Shown: positions 1-12,200, numbered from the stretch's first letter. The stretch: 64,000 nucleotides of DNA from Vombatus ursinus (GCF_900497805.2 NW_020954585.1:45419631-45483630); one strand, 5' to 3'. Notes: generated from the letters alone by a model not told the origin. Numbers and translations are program-made.

Positions 1-834
1 GCGTCAGCTGCATTGGTATGTGGCTGCACTCACTTTGTCCCTGTTCAATTCCAGTAACAACTGAAAACACAGCTCCTCTCAGACTAGAGACAAGCTGACA
101 ATGGTTGGTTGCTGCACGTCACGTGACAAGCAGGAGAGAGTGCGCAGTGGCAACTCACCCACCAAGTTACATGATGAGCACAATAGTGACTAGTGGAAGG
201 CCTAGAACAAAGCATTCATTACATCTTTACTTTCTTTTACGTCCTCTCCATTTTTCACGGGCTGCCCAAAATTCTTTGACCAGGCGAATGTTGTGCTAGG
301 GATGCAGTATTATCTAGAGAGAACTAGGCCTTAATGAGAACAAATAAAATGGAAGGAGTGTGGGATAGAGAGATCTGGCAAAAAGAGAAGTTTGTTCAAC
401 AGGATTCCAGACAACACAGTGGAAGAATCAAAGTGGGACATGTGTGGAGTAAGGTGGAGGAGGATGTGGATAAGACAAGAGGTAGAGGTTGGGGATAATT
501 TGCTCTTGTGTGTCTGGTGTTTGAGTAATACAAGGATAGAGAAAGTAACAGGTGGTAAGAGTTTGCTATCCATAGGGTTAATCATTATGATAGCAAATGA
601 ATTAATAATGCTCATGGTCTTCAAGAGATGCTGTTACCAGTCAAGAACCAGGGTCATAATGCTTCAGTCACTCCCACCTGCTCTTCCATTCTGTGAGGGA
701 CCAGGTGACTGGTCCTCCAGCTGCAGAAGGCCATGGGCACAATCTGGCCAATAAAAGAAAGAGAATCTCAAGGGGAAAATGAAAAAAAAAAGGTAGAAAT
801 GAAGATTCTAGCACCATAAGATCTGAAACCTAAT
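1..834. other. No recognised feature
   Basis: AT-moderate sequence with short ORFs that lack recognisable domains. I see no gene, SINE or LINE match. Confidence 0.4.
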
Positions 835-1226
835 TTTAAGTAGTAGTCATCAAAACTATTTTGTACGGGTTAAAAAACCAAAAAGTTAATCAGTGAAATA
901 AATTAAGTGAGCAAGACCCATAAGCAATCAAACAGAGTAGCCTAGTGTTTGGTAAACCCAAGAATGTGAACCACTGGATTAAGGAATTAGTACCTATTTA
1001 ACAGGAATTGATAGCAAAACTGACAAGCATTTAGGCAAAAATCAAGATTAGACCAACAGCTTACCATATATCACAAGAGGCTTGGAAATGGATATAAACC
1101 TAAATATAAAAGGTCATATTTTTATAAGTAGAAGAAAATAAAAAGGTGCTAGGGAGAAATTAGTAACCAAAAAAAGCTATGAAAGTGATCACAATGAAAT
1201 AGTTTTGATTATATAAAATTTTAAAA

Positions 1227-1374
1227 GTTTTTTGTTTTTTTAGGCAATTGGGGTTAAGTCACCTGCCCAGGGTCACAGCTACTAAGTGCCAAGTGTTTGA
1301 TCTGAGGCCAGACTTGAACTCAGGTCCTCCTGACTCCAGGGCCAGTGCTCTATCCACTGCACCACCTAGCGGCC
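1227..1374 (-). mobile_element. Marsupial tRNA-derived SINE
   Basis: Complement of the GGGGC(A)GCTAGGTGG...CAAGTCACTTAACCCCAATTGCCT SINE, inserted in the L1. AAATTTTAAAAAGTTTTT-like sequence is found on both flanks, consistent with a target duplication. Confidence 0.9.
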
Positions 1375-1507
1375 CCAAAATTTAAAAAGTTTTTGCACAA
1401 ACAAAATCACTAGTTAGAATAAGATAAATGATACATGGGAGGAAATATTACCAGCAAATATCTCTGGTAAAGCTCTGGTTGGTTGATCGCCAAGCTATAG
1501 GAAAGTC

Positions 1508-1735
1508 AGATGGCATAGCATATAAAGAGCTGGCCTCAGAGTCAAGAAAACCTATGACCCAGAACCACTGCCTTAAACTCTTACTGGCTAGATGATAAGT
1601 TGTCACTTAACTTTTAAGTGTCCCTAAGCAACTCTCTCAAACTATAAATTGCAAAACAGTTGCTATACTTCATTGGTAGAGAGAATTTCTTTCCCAGGAG
1701 TCCACTACACTGAGGAAATCACAGGTCCAGTTCCA
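1508..1735 (+). mobile_element. MIR/THER-type SINE, diverged
   Basis: Shows the order 'GGCATAGCATATAAAGAGCT..GAGTCAAGAAAACCT' then 'TTGTCACTTAACTTTTAAGTGTCC', which is the core-SINE layout. It lies inside the L1. Confidence 0.55.
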
Positions 1736-3084
1736 TATCTTAGACACCTAGGATATTGATACAAATATAATCTAGGGAAATAGTCCAAGAATATAAAAGA
1801 CAGCTTTTAAAAGAAGAAATACTACCAATAACCACATGAAAGAATGCTCCTAGTCACTAATAAGAAACAAAAATTAAAACCACTCCAAGGTTTTACCCCA
1901 CACCCATCCAATTTACAAAGATAGTGAAAGACAAAAATTGTAATTTGTAAATGTTAGGATTTTAGTACGTGATGGGAATGAGGAGACAGGAACACTAACA
2001 CATTTTTTGTGGAACTGAGAATTGGCCCAGCCATTCTGAAGGACTTGGAATTATACTGGAAAAGTCCCTACTTCGTCTATACCCTCTGATTTGATGATAC
2101 CAATACTAGATACCTACCCCAGCATCCAAGACAGAAAGAAATGTCCTATATATATACAAAAATATTTATGTCATCTCTTTTTGTTGTAGCAAAGAACTAA
2201 AAATTAAGTGGGTGCCCTTAACTGAGGAATTGGCTGAACATATTGTGACACCTGAATGTAATAGAATGTTATTGGTCCATAAGAAACTACGAATATGAAG
2301 AAATTCATAGAACTTAGACTGAAACTATGATTGTGATGGAATAGTACTTTGCTGTAAGAAACGAGCTCAATGTTAGAAAAACATGGATAGATTTGCATGA
2401 AGTAATGAAAAGCAAAATGAACAGAACCAAGGAACGTTGTATTCAGTAACAGCAATATTGTTTTAAGAACAACTTTGAGCAAATAAGTCATTTTGACTAT
2501 TATAACTCTCCAAATTAGCCACAAAGGACATATGAAGGAAGATGCTGTCTGCATCCAGAGAAAAAGCTGATAAATAGAAGTATGTGTAGAATGATTTTAC
2601 ATAGATACATATTTGTGTCTAATGGTAGCCGTCTCTAGGGTAAGGGAGGGAAGGGAAAAAAAGAAATTTACATGATAATTTCATTATATATTTAAAAGGA
2701 AGAGCAAGTAGTACATAATATATTTGCAGTTTCATATACATGTATCTTATTATACTATGTTATGGAAATGCATATTTTATTCCATAAATTAAAAAACAAG
2801 CAACAAAAGACATCAGATCTCTGATCAATACAGTGGCTAACCATGACTTCAGAGGACTGATTGTGAACATTCTTTCTTCCTCTCAACATTGTCCTATATA
2901 GGTTCAGAAAAAGGCATACCTTGTCAGACATGGCCAGTATCTTATCAAGGCTTCTCTATTCAGGCAGGTGTTGCCGGGGGTGGGAGAAACAGTTAATAAA
3001 GGCATCATGTCAGCAGAAAAGAAAAGGAAAAGGAAGGAAATAAGCCTTTATTAAGCATCTACTATGCACCAGAAGGTGTCTGGG

Positions 3085-3600
3085 GTGTTCAGGGAAGACT
3101 AGTATGTCCAATGTGGGCTGCCAAACTCTTTTCAGGGCTACTTATTCACCTTACTCTCACTTATGGCTCCAAGAAGCTGTGGCATGCATAGTGACCACAC
3201 TCTGGCAAAACCATCTCGGCAGACAGGCGAACCCAAGCTGAGGGTAACCAATAGGGCTCAAACCCATTGGTGAGTTAAGAGGATGTCTACCCCAAGCACG
3301 TGAAGACTTCCCTCAACAGAATGGACAGATGAGAATAATTTATTCCATTGGCCATGAAGGCAGCTGAAGCAGGTGCTGTGGAGCACTCAGAACTTGGTCA
3401 GACATTGAAGATGCCAAGGTCATCCATTGCATCCCGGGTCATCACCGATCATCCTGACTTTTGTCTTACCACTAGACTTCAATGACTGTGGAAGACAGAA
3501 TGATACTATTTTGTGCAACTGCCTCACTTAAATCCAATTCATGTGCAAGTCAAGGCATCACCCCATGATGTCACTGGTCCTCTTCAAAAAACAGAGGAAA
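3085..3600 (-). repeat. Unassigned dispersed repeat, family A, long copy
   Basis: Complementary to the copy at 18120-19085: both share GAAGAGGACCA..TGACATCA, GTGAATTGGATTTAAGTGAGGCAG, a GGAACAAAT..CATTCTCA block, 'GGGTAGACA(T/C)CC' and the 'GGAGCC..GTGAGAG' block. I do not recognise the family. It could be LTR-type or a LINE/SINE derivative. Confidence 0.65.
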
Positions 3601-3639
3601 AGCAACACCTATGCACTAGGCACTGTGCTAAGCACTTCA

Positions 3640-3800
3640 CAGCTATCTCATTTGAGCTACACAACCACCCTGCGAGGTAGGTGTTATTGTCATTTCCATT
3701 TTACATTTGAGGAAACTGAGGCAGAGATTAAGCAGCTTAGTAACTAGTAAATGTCAGGCTAAATTTGAACTCATGTCTTCCTGATTTCAAACATAGGGTT
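3640..3800 (+). mobile_element. MIR-family SINE fragment
   Basis: TCATTTGAGCTACACAACCACCC then 'GAGGAAACTGAGGCAGAGATTAAG' and 'TTGAACTCATGTCTTCCTGA' follow the MIR core and 3' order. Confidence 0.65.
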
Positions 3801-4334
3801 CTCTCCATTGTTATGGGCCTGGAAATAGATAAACTTGGATGGGAAGGAAGGAAGTTGAGGACTAAAAATAGTGGTAGTGCCTTTTTTTGGATAGATGTTG
3901 CCATGTCAATCCTTTGCACAAGGTGTAAGATCTTATCAAGGCTCATGTGTTGGCATCTTAATAATGCTTCAGAAGACCTGTGATTTCAGTAGTTAACAAC
4001 AGGACTCTGTGGTAGTAAGAAACTGGAAACGAGATAAGTAAATACTAGGTAAGTAAGTTCTTTGTGGTAGTAAGAAACCAGAAATGAATTCCCCAGTTGA
4101 TTGGAGAATCATTAAGCAAATTACAGTGTAGTAATGTAAGGGAATACTATTTCGGCAAAAGAAATGATAAATAAAAATTCAGAGAAATTTAGAAAGATGT
4201 GTATGAATTGTTTAGAAAGAATGTGTATGAATAAGCAGATTCATTAGGGCTACAGTAAAAAAAAAAAACACCAAAAGAACTAAGCTGAGATGAATGCATT
4301 GACCAAACTTGATTGTTGGGGACTAATGATGAAA

Positions 4335-4580
4335 GGGGCAGCTAGGTGGTGCAGTGAGTAGAGAGCTGGGCCTGGAGTCAGGAAGAGCTGAGTTCAAATC
4401 CAGCCTCAGATACTTACTAGCTGTGTGACCCTGGGCAAATCCCTTAACCCTGTTTTCCTCAGTTTCTTCATCTGTAACATGGGCTGGAGAAGGAAATAGC
4501 CACTCTAGTATCTTTGCCAAGAAAACCCCAAAAGGGGTCATGAAGAGTCAAATGTGGCTGAAAATGACTAAACAACAATG
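4335..4580 (+). mobile_element. Marsupial SINE, long form
   Basis: Full head (GGGGCAGCTAGGTGGTGCAG), core, then the long tail 'TGTAACATGGGCTGGAGAAGG' and 'GGGTCATGAAGAGTCA..ACTAAACAACAATGATGA'. Confidence 0.92.
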
Positions 4581-4849
4581 ATGAAAAATGGCTCTTACTT
4601 AATTAGTCAAGAGGTGGTTGACTGCCCAAGCAAAATAAAGCATGTACTGTCAGACACAATCAGTATATCAGATTGGTTTGTTTTTTGCCTAAATGTCCTT
4701 TGTTACAGGAGTAGATTCTATTGGGAGACTATTCTTAGGGAATGAAAATGTGTGCATTTTTTTAAAGCATCAGTTTTTTCAGATATGTGATTTCATTAGG
4801 GTAGGTACTCTTCCCCTGACAGATTGCAGTCCTGCCACACCTTAGATAT

Positions 4850-5040
4850 AGGACCATATATTTAGAGCTGGGAGAGACCCAGGAAATCCTTATCCAACCC
4901 TATCATTTTACAGGTGAGGTAATTGAGCCCCAGAAAGGCTAAGCATCTTACCCAAAGTCACACAGATAGTAAGTGTCAAGGCCAGAATTGAAATGTAGGT
5001 CCTTTAATGCCAAGTCCAACACTTTTTCCACTGTTATCAC
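4850..5040 (+). mobile_element. MIR-family SINE
   Basis: Order TTTTACAGGTGAGGTAATTGAG, 'CTTACCCAAAGTCACACAG' and 'GTCCTTTAATGCCAAGTCC' fits MIR. Moderately diverged. Confidence 0.7.
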
Positions 5041-5150
5041 ACGTACTAAACTGTTGCGCAGCAAGGGAAATTAAATTATCTTCCAAGTCAATATTTATTT
5101 TCCTGAATGGCACACCTGGAACAATTTTATGATATGCTAATCTCCTCTAG

Positions 5151-5365
5151 AGGCAGCTAGGTGATTCAGTAGATAGAGCACTGGGCCTGGAGTCAGGAAG
5201 ACCTGAGTTCAAATCCATCCTCAAACACTTAGTAGCTTTGTTATCCTGGGCAAGTCACTTAACCTATTTGCCTTAGTCCACTGGAGAAAGAAATGGCAAA
5301 CCACTCCAATAGTTTTGCCAAGAACACCCCAGTCATGAAGAGACTGAACAACAACAATCCCCACA
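5151..5365 (+). mobile_element. Marsupial SINE, long form
   Basis: AGGCAGCTAGGTGATTCAGT head through 'GAAGAGACTGAACAACAACAA'. Confidence 0.9.
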
Positions 5366-5416
5366 TAGTTGTCATGGGTCAACAGTAATTTGGCAAGTCA
5401 ATAAAAATATGGTTTT

Positions 5417-5567
5417 TATTTTTTTTGTGTGTGTGAGGCAATTGGGGTTAAGTAACTTGCCCAGGGTCACACAGCTAGTGTCAAATGTCTGGTCTGAGAC
5501 CAGATTTGAACTCGGGTCCTCCTGACTCCAGGGCTGGTGCTCTATCCATTGCGCCACCTAGCTGCCT
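5417..5567 (-). mobile_element. Marsupial SINE, short form
   Basis: Complement of the short SINE; T-rich start (its A tail) and 'GCGCCACCTAGCTGCCTC' end. Confidence 0.92.
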
Positions 5568-6398
5568 CAAAAATGTGGTTTTTATTAGTTGGCTATCACA
5601 TATGCAGCCTGTAAGGAAAGTGAAATACTGAGTTGTTCTTGTGGGCTAGTAACTTCTGGTACTTACCTGCTAAGCTAAATCAATGCTTGCCAGATGTCCT
5701 TATGCAAGTGGTTTGTGCTCCATTTGACTCTGGGGAATGTAGTGATGGGTACCTGCAATAGCCCAAGAAGACAGGATGTTTATCAATATTAACTACAATT
5801 TCTACATGGCCTGTTAGGAACAGAAAAACTAGACATAGGAACCATATTCAGGAGCTTTTCACAAGAGATAACTTTATATTCCTAGCTTTCATGTAGGAAC
5901 ATAGATGCGGCAGTAGCAATTAAAATGAACACAGTAACTAATTACTATAATGATGAAAATCACTAACCATATGCTGTTTGCACTGTTATTGTGCCTCCAA
6001 ATTAAGTGCTTGAAAAATAGAATATCTCAGTAATGAGGACTGAACTTGGGGCTTATTATGATTAAAAGTGAGGAAAATAGAGGACCAGAATTATCCACAA
6101 GCATTGTGAGTGCCCAGAGGCAGAGAATTGATTAAATTTAACCATCTGCCCTATAGCAACTCTCATCCCAAGAGGATCAGAGTTTGTATTTTTTTGGTCC
6201 ATAGTTTGGGAGATAAATAAATCACATTTATAAAACATTTCAAGATTTACAAAGTGATGTGAGAAAATCAACAACTCATTATGTCTAAAACAGAACTCAT
6301 TTTCCACCCCTACTCCCTGAAAACTCCCCTCCCCCTCCCCCTCCCCCACCTTCCCTATTACTGTGGAGGGCAACACCATCCTTCTGATGCCTCAAAGT

Positions 6399-6551
6399 GC
6401 AGCTAGGTTTCAAAATGGATAGAGCACTGGCCCTGAAGTCAGGAGGACCTGAGTTCAAATGTGCCCTCAGACGCATAACAATCACTAGCTGTGTGACTCT
6501 GGGCAAGTCACTTAACCCCAGTTGCCTCACCCAAAAAAAAAAAAAAAAAGC
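6399..6551 (+). mobile_element. Marsupial SINE, short form, with A tail
   Basis: GCAGCTAGGTTTCAAAATGG head, core and a long A run at 6533-6549. Confidence 0.88.
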
Positions 6552-6589
6552 CTTCTGAGCCCTCAGGCTCACAACCTAAGGGTTATCGT

Positions 6590-7007
6590 AGACTCCTCAC
6601 TATCTCTAATCGCTATATCCAATCTGTCTCCAAGGCCTAATGATTTCACCTTTGCAGCATTGACATTATCACCAATCTAGTGTAGGCCCTCATCCCCTCA
6701 AGTCTTTCCCCACTCCAATCCATTCTCCAGTCACTCACTAAAATGATTTTCCTAAAGCACAGGTCTGATCATGCCATTCCCTTACTCAGTAAACTCCAGT
6801 AGCTTCCTAGTGCCTTCAGGATCACATACAAAATGTTCGTTTGCATACAAAGCCCTTCATAGCCTAACCCCCTCCTACTTTCCAGTCTTCTTACAACTTG
6901 AACTGCAACACATACTCTTCAGTCCAGTGACACTGGCCTCCTCGAGTTTCTAAGAACAAGACATGCTCCATCTCTTGCCTCTAAACATTCTCTGCCTATG
7001 CCCTGTG
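6590..7007 (+). mobile_element. L2 LINE, 5' part of a split copy
   Basis: Matches the L2 3' coding end: CACTCCAATCCATTCTCCA, 'CTAAAGCACAGGTCTGATCATG', 'CCTTCAGGATCACATACAAA'. The copy resumes at about 7608 after an insertion. Confidence 0.75.
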
Positions 7008-7607
7008 CCTGATTAAGGCTTAATAAAACATGAGGCAGAGAATGGCCCCTTTGCCTAATATAAAAACATTCAATCTGGGAGGGAAAGACCCTTCTGGAAA
7101 GGCCAAACCAGAAACAATTACTAATTTACAATCATTCTGAGCCAATCAGGGCCCAACAATGACCACGATGGGCTTGGCCTGGGACTTACTGTTGGCCAAT
7201 CAATAAGAGATAAAGTGATTTGAAGTTTAAAAAAAAAGTTGGGCAGAGCATCAGGGAAGGATGTGATACCCTATGTGGACAGAGGGTAGAGGAAAGAAAG
7301 GAAGGAAGGGAGGAAGGAAAAAACAAAACCATGTTACTCAACTGGCCAGTTCTAGTTTGGTCCCCAGCGGGCAGCTCCTTTTCTGCTTACAGAGGTTAGC
7401 TTCAAAAGGCTAAGTTCCCCCACTGCATGCTGGGCCATGTCCAGTTGTCCTGATCTATATCTGGCTATTGGACTCAGATGGCTCTGAAGGAGAAAGTGAG
7501 GCTGGTGACTTTGTATAGCTCTCTCTTACTTAAATCCAATTCACTTACAAGTCATGGCATCACCTCCCTGATGTCCTGGTCCTCTTCAAGAGCAAAAGAC
7601 AAACAAC
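7008..7607. repeat. Insert splitting the L2; contains family A sequence
   Basis: About 600 bases. Its left part (CCAATCAGGGCCCAACAATG and following) lies in forward orientation, and its right part is the complement of the family A head (..AGGACCAGGACATCAGGGAGGTGATG). It may be a solitary LTR-type or composite element: a TG...CA edge is possible but the target duplication is unclear. A GGAA-rich run lies at 7283-7320. Confidence 0.5.
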
Positions 7608-7955
7608 AACCTCCCTATGCCTGGAATGCTCTTCCCTCCCTTGGCTCTGACTACTGACCACCATACTTAAAGGAAACGTTTAAGTCCCAATTAAAATCCC
7701 ATCTTTTACTAGAAGCTTTCCCTAACCCCTCCTAATTCCAGTGGCTTCCCTCTAGTAATTATTTACTATTTATCCTGTATATAGCCTACTTTGTATATAT
7801 TTGTTCTCATCTTGTCTCCCCCATTAGATTATAAACTCCTTGAGGGCAGGGACTGTCTTTTGCCTTTTTTTTTTTTGTATCCTCAACATTTAACATAATG
7901 CTGGGACATAGTAGGCGCTTAATAAATGTTGACTGGTTGACTGAAAATGTTGGTC
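7608..7955 (+). mobile_element. L2 LINE 3' end
   Basis: CCTATGCCTGGAATGCTCTTC, 'TAAACTCCTTGAGGGCAGGG' and 'CATAGTAGGCGCTTAATAAATG' are the classic L2 3' terminus. It continues the copy interrupted at 7007. Confidence 0.88.
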
Positions 7956-8604
7956 AGTGTATTTGTTTGCTTTGTTTCACTGTACTTGGTTAGAGGTTTC
8001 TATTGAGAGTCTAGTAATGAGAAATGATAGCGTTGGGGGAAAACAATAAAACTTTGATTTGGTTTAGAATTTGTGTTTTTCATCAAGTGTTGCAGTCTCA
8101 GGGTGCTAGGAACTCCAAAATTCAAAGGCAAAAGACGTAGGTCCTGCCTCAAAAGAATTCAATGCAAGCCTTCTTTCAGTCAAAGACAAGGTTTATTAAA
8201 ACAATGCTTGGGGTTGATGAGATACCTAGTGAGCCTGCGCTATTGTCCAGACTTTAAGAGTCTGAGTGATTTAACGGAGGCAAGATGGTCACATATACAA
8301 TGGTCAAGGAGTGGGTCTAGATGGAATCCAGAAGTGGTGGTCTCAGGTGGGGCCAGGTACAGACAATGAAGGCTGGGCTGGGTCAGAGGTAACAGAAAAT
8401 TGGAGATTGGGGCAGGGTCAAAGCCACAGCAAGGACAGTTGAAAGGATTATACAAAAATGAGCTTCAGCAGTACGCCTAGGCCACATGGGAGAGTTCAGG
8501 GGAAGTTGGTGTAGGGAGGGAGAGTTTCCAGGGCTTATACCTCGTTAGAAACACTCACGTCACTTCATAGGCTAGATAATGAGGACACAAAGAAGACTAA
8601 GAGC

Positions 8605-8840
8605 CAGCAGAACATAGTGGATAGAGGGCTAAACTTGAGTGAGGAAGTTCTAGGTTCAAATCTGGCCTGGATACTTACTAGCTGTTGATCCTGAGTCATT
8701 TCAACTCTCTGAACCTCTGTTCTCTTGTCTGTAAAATAGTGATAATAATATCTGTAGTACTTACTTTCCAGGGTTCTGAGGATCAAATGACGTAATGTAT
8801 GTAAAACAATTTTCAGACTTTAAAGCATTATATGGATTGT
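8605..8840 (+). mobile_element. MIR/THER-type SINE, long
   Basis: GTTCAAATCTGGCCTGGATACTTACTAGC, then 'TCTGTAAAATAGTGATAATAAT' and 'AGGGTTCTGAGGATCAAATGA'. Confidence 0.82.
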
Positions 8841-8919
8841 CGCACAAACTTCTACATTGAGACTTTTGGGACACCCTATATAAAATAATCATCACCTTCA
8901 TTGTCATTAAGACATAGTC

Positions 8920-9520
8920 TTAATGATGTGCTTGAGCTCCAGGTAGCTTACACTCTAATTGGGGAAACAAGATATGTATGTGATACATAAAGACTCTCTA
9001 TGCCAAGCATCCAAATGGATTTTCTGTTCTAAGTTTCTAAGTTCTAAAGAAATTTAGAGGAGTGAAAGGTCTTGAGAATACTGAGCACAAGACCAGTAAG
9101 AGGTGATTTCATGAAGGAGATGGGATTTGAATACCTTGGGCAGAGAGAAGGGGGAGAGAGAAGATGCCCTAGATAGAGAAAACACAGTTAGGAGAGCCCA
9201 GGAAGTGAAAAACTCATTTGGGCGACAGTGAGCAGATCTGTTTAACTGGACTAGAGTAATGAGGGTTAAGGTTGCCAAGGTCCCCTGGGGCCATGTTGTA
9301 GAAGGCTATAAATATCATGCTAAGACGTATGGCCTTTTCATGGGGGTAATTGGCAGCCACTGAACCTTCTGACCAGGGAGATGATGCTGGAAAAGTATGA
9401 ACCTTAATAGTAGTTTATGGGATAAATTGGAGAGAGAAGAGAGTGGAGGCAGAACAACCAGCTAAGGAGATTCTTGCATTATGGACATAAGGTATTGAGG
9501 ATCTGGATTTAGAATAGTGA
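8920..9520 (+). mobile_element. Old LINE-derived sequence (L3/CR1-like, tentative)
   Basis: Text of the type 'GAGATGGGATTTGAATACC..GGGGCCATG..GGCAGCCACTGAACC..GACCAGGGAGATGATG' recurs in this window (31540-31900, 58200-58740). I assign it to an ancient LINE 3' region by recall only. Confidence 0.45.
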
Positions 9521-9639
9521 CAGTGGGATTGGAAAGTATGCAAAAGGCACAGAAAATGAAGAATCAGTAGTAATTTGTTACTGACTGTATACACATGGAA
9601 AGAGAGTCAAGGATGCTTCTGAGGATTTATTGAGATAAG

Positions 9640-10290
9640 TGGTTTTGGATGTTTTTCATATTTTTATGTTGGTTGTTATGGTAATGTTGAACCATACTTA
9701 CATCCCTGATATAAATCAAACTTAGTCACAGTGAATGATTTCTTGGATAACTTGCTATAGTATTGTTTGATAGGATTTTATCTAAAATTATAATTGATAT
9801 TTATTAATGATATTGTTCTAGAGTTCCCCTTTTGTGCTTTATCCTTCCTTAATTTAGGTGTTAGAACTATATTTGTCTCATAATAGGAATTTGGTAGAGT
9901 GCTTTCTATCTCACTTTTTGAAAATAATTTGAGTAGTTTGGTGCTAATTCTTTTTAAAAGTTTGAGAGAATTCTCCTGTGAATTCATCAGCACCAGGTTT
10001 TCACCTCCGTTTTGTAGATGCTTTATAGCTAGTTCTATTTCCTTTTCTGATATTGGATTGTTATAAAGTCTGATCTTCCATTAGTTTAGGTATTTTATAT
10101 TTTTGAAGGTATACTTCTATTTCTTTTGTGTTCTCAGTCTTGTTAGCATATAACTGTATAGTAGATTCTGATCATTCTTTTTATTTCTTCTGGGTTTATT
10201 GTGATTTTATCTTGGTCATTGGCTATTTTTGTTGATTTGATTTTATGCCTTCTTCTTTTTACTCAGATTGGCTTAGCTTTGCTTATAATT
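9640..10290 (-). mobile_element. L1 LINE ORF2 fragment
   Basis: The minus-strand frame reads LPNSYYETNIVLTPKLRK..ISLININ, matching the L1 reverse-transcriptase block LPNSFYEANITLIPKPDKD..RPISLMNID. Both ends are truncated. Confidence 0.85.
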
Positions 10291-10430
10291 TCTACAAATG
10301 GGCAATCAAGTCAGCCGAGCTGAAGCAGTGGGGCACCTTGAGGGAAAGACAGGAGGCAGCATATACTGGTCAAATTTTATTACCAACAGCACCTTGAGCA
10401 CTATTCCCTGATGGAGAGAGTCTAGGTCTC

Positions 10431-10945
10431 TGAACCCAAGAGCCTTGGGAATAGCAGTGGTCTCCAAACCACCAAACCTGCTTTCAACCTAGCCCCTACA
10501 GCCATCCATCATTGAGGAGAAACAATTGTGGGAAGAGAGCCCACTTTCCACATCACCAACAGTAACAATTGTCACCAACAGCAACAATTGTCGCCAACAG
10601 TCAGAAGGATGCAGGAGCCCTGGGAGTGGTAGTACCACCCCCAAACTGCCTGCCAGTCCTGCTTCTAGCCCAGCCCTCCCAGCCATCATCCAGGGATGCA
10701 GTTCATGTGGAGAGGGAGCCATCCATCCCCACCATTTGCTGAACAATTGCCACCCATAGGGCAGACTGGCTAAAGCAGGGGACATCCTGAACAAGTGACA
10801 GGAGGTAAGACTTGCCAGGACCATCTTGACCACCATCTCACCTGAAACCCTGAGACAATGAGCCCAAGAGTCTTGGGAATAGCAATGCTTCCAGCCCTGT
10901 GCCCTTAGCCATCGTTCTAGGAAGCAACCCTTGTGGAGGTGGCTC
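10431..10945 (+). repeat. Degenerate repeated segment (three diverged copies)
   Basis: The phrase 'CCCAAGAG(C/T)CTTGGGAATAGCA' occurs at about 10436 and 10863. The 'AGCCATC..GGAG..TTGTGG' block occurs at about 10499, 10680 and 10910. Within it, a 19-base unit CACCAACAGYAACAATTGT is repeated 2.5 times at 10554-10600. Family unknown. Confidence 0.5.
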
Positions 10946-11049
10946 CTGGCAAGTACTCCTGCAGGTTCTTCTATGGCTGCAGCTACAGAAGATCAAGAAT
11001 TCTGGGCACTATCAAATGGTTCAATATCAGAAACTCATAGGATTTTACC

Positions 11050-11470
11050 AGTTGTTGTTCATCCTTTGCTCTTGAAGAGAACCAATGATATCCCAAGGGT
11101 GATGTCTCAACTTCCATATGAATTGGATTTAAGTGAGGCAGAGCTTGACAAAGTCACCAACCTCACTGTTTTCTAAGAGAGTGGCAAGACAAAGGTCACA
11201 ATGACCCAGCAATGACCCAGGATGCAGTAGATGACCTTGGCCTTTCTAAAATAAGGTCTTTCCCAGGTCTCAGCTTGTCTGAGGCCACACCCATTCAATG
11301 AGAATGACTAAGAGCAGGTAAGAATATCAATCTTAGAGGGGAGGACCCTGGGAGTTTCTAGAAAACAATTGCTATTTACATTAATTCTAAGTCATGAAAA
11401 CCTAAACAGTGAACAACTGAGGTTTGGATTGGGGTTATTATTGGCCAAGCCAGTGATTTGGGCTTAAAGG
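11050..11470 (+). repeat. Unassigned dispersed repeat, family A
   Basis: GTTGTTGTTCATCCTTTGCTC, 'GAAGAGAACCAATGATATC', 'GAATTGGATTTAAGTGAGGCAG', then a tail with 'GGTCTTTCCCAGGTCTCAG'. Forward orientation. Confidence 0.6.
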
Positions 11471-11889
11471 CTTAGTCAAGTAGCTCCATTTTAAACACAG
11501 TGGACTTTTTTAAAGCCTATTTTTTCAGAGCTGTATTTCAAGAAATCAAAAATGAAGACTGCACGGGACAAAAAGTATATTGTCCCAGCTCTTTGGGAAA
11601 AAAAATAGTAGGAGGAAGAGAAGAAGAAGAAATAGTAGCATTCTCTAACTTCTGCTCCAATTGGCAGGTTGGGTCCTCAGAGAGCAGCTACTACTGCTAC
11701 TACTCTCAGATAACATGGTAAAGACAGTTAATACAAAATTTTCTTCTAAGGACCCGGTTCACTTCTTCCCACAAATACACACAGCATCCATGGGAGGAGT
11801 AAACTTAAACTTAGACCATGTTAGTAGCAAGGCACATGTGTAAGAAATATGTGTGACAAAGTTTAACTGCTCTGGAAGGCCTCTCTGTG

Positions 11890-12200
11890 TAGAGACCTCA
11901 TGCAAAACCCTTGTTTGCCCTTCATTCTTGAAGGGGACCAATGACATCTTGCTTTATTTTTTTCCTTTTTTGTGAGACAATTGGGGTTAAGTGACTTGCC
12001 CAGGGTCACACAGCTAGTAAGTGTCAAGTGTCTGGTCTGAGACCAGATTTGAACTAAGGAGCCCTTAACTCCAGGGCCAGTGCTCTATCCACTGTGCCAC
12101 CTAGCTGCCCCGGACCAATGACATCTTGAGGGAGATGTCTTGACTTGCACCATGAATTGGATTTAAGTGAGAGCCTTACTCCCTCCTGAAAGTCATCTAA
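11890..12200 (+). repeat. Unassigned dispersed repeat, family A, split by a SINE
   Basis: Family A head 'TTGCCCTTCATTCTTGAAGG' at 11918 is interrupted by a minus-strand SINE and resumes after a duplicated GGACCAATGACATCTTG (11935-11951 and 12113-12129). Confidence 0.65.
11957..12112 (-). mobile_element. Marsupial SINE, short form, with target duplication
   Basis: Complete short SINE. The family A text GACCAATGACATCTTG is duplicated on both sides, a readable target-site duplication of about 16 bases. Confidence 0.93.

Larger units (their letters stand above)
835..2810 (+). mobile_element. L1 LINE 3' part (ORF2 C-terminal end and 3' UTR)
   Basis: Begins with text equivalent to the ORF2 C-terminal coding region (GTCATCAAAACTATTTTGTA), then runs through the L1 block that encodes 'alone GTWWEC'-type sequence (AAATTAAAACCACTCC, ACCCCACACCC, GGCCCAGCCATTCTG) into the marsupial-type 3' UTR, ending in ATTTTATTCCATAAATTAAAAA. 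It is 5' truncated, carries many stops, and is split by a minus-strand SINE (1227-1374) and a MIR/THER copy (about 1508-1735). Confidence 0.8.

Noticed and set aside
10489-10836. 115- and 77-codon frames on opposite strands
   Set aside because: They run through the degenerate repeat block; Leu/Pro/Ser bias only and no family match that I know.
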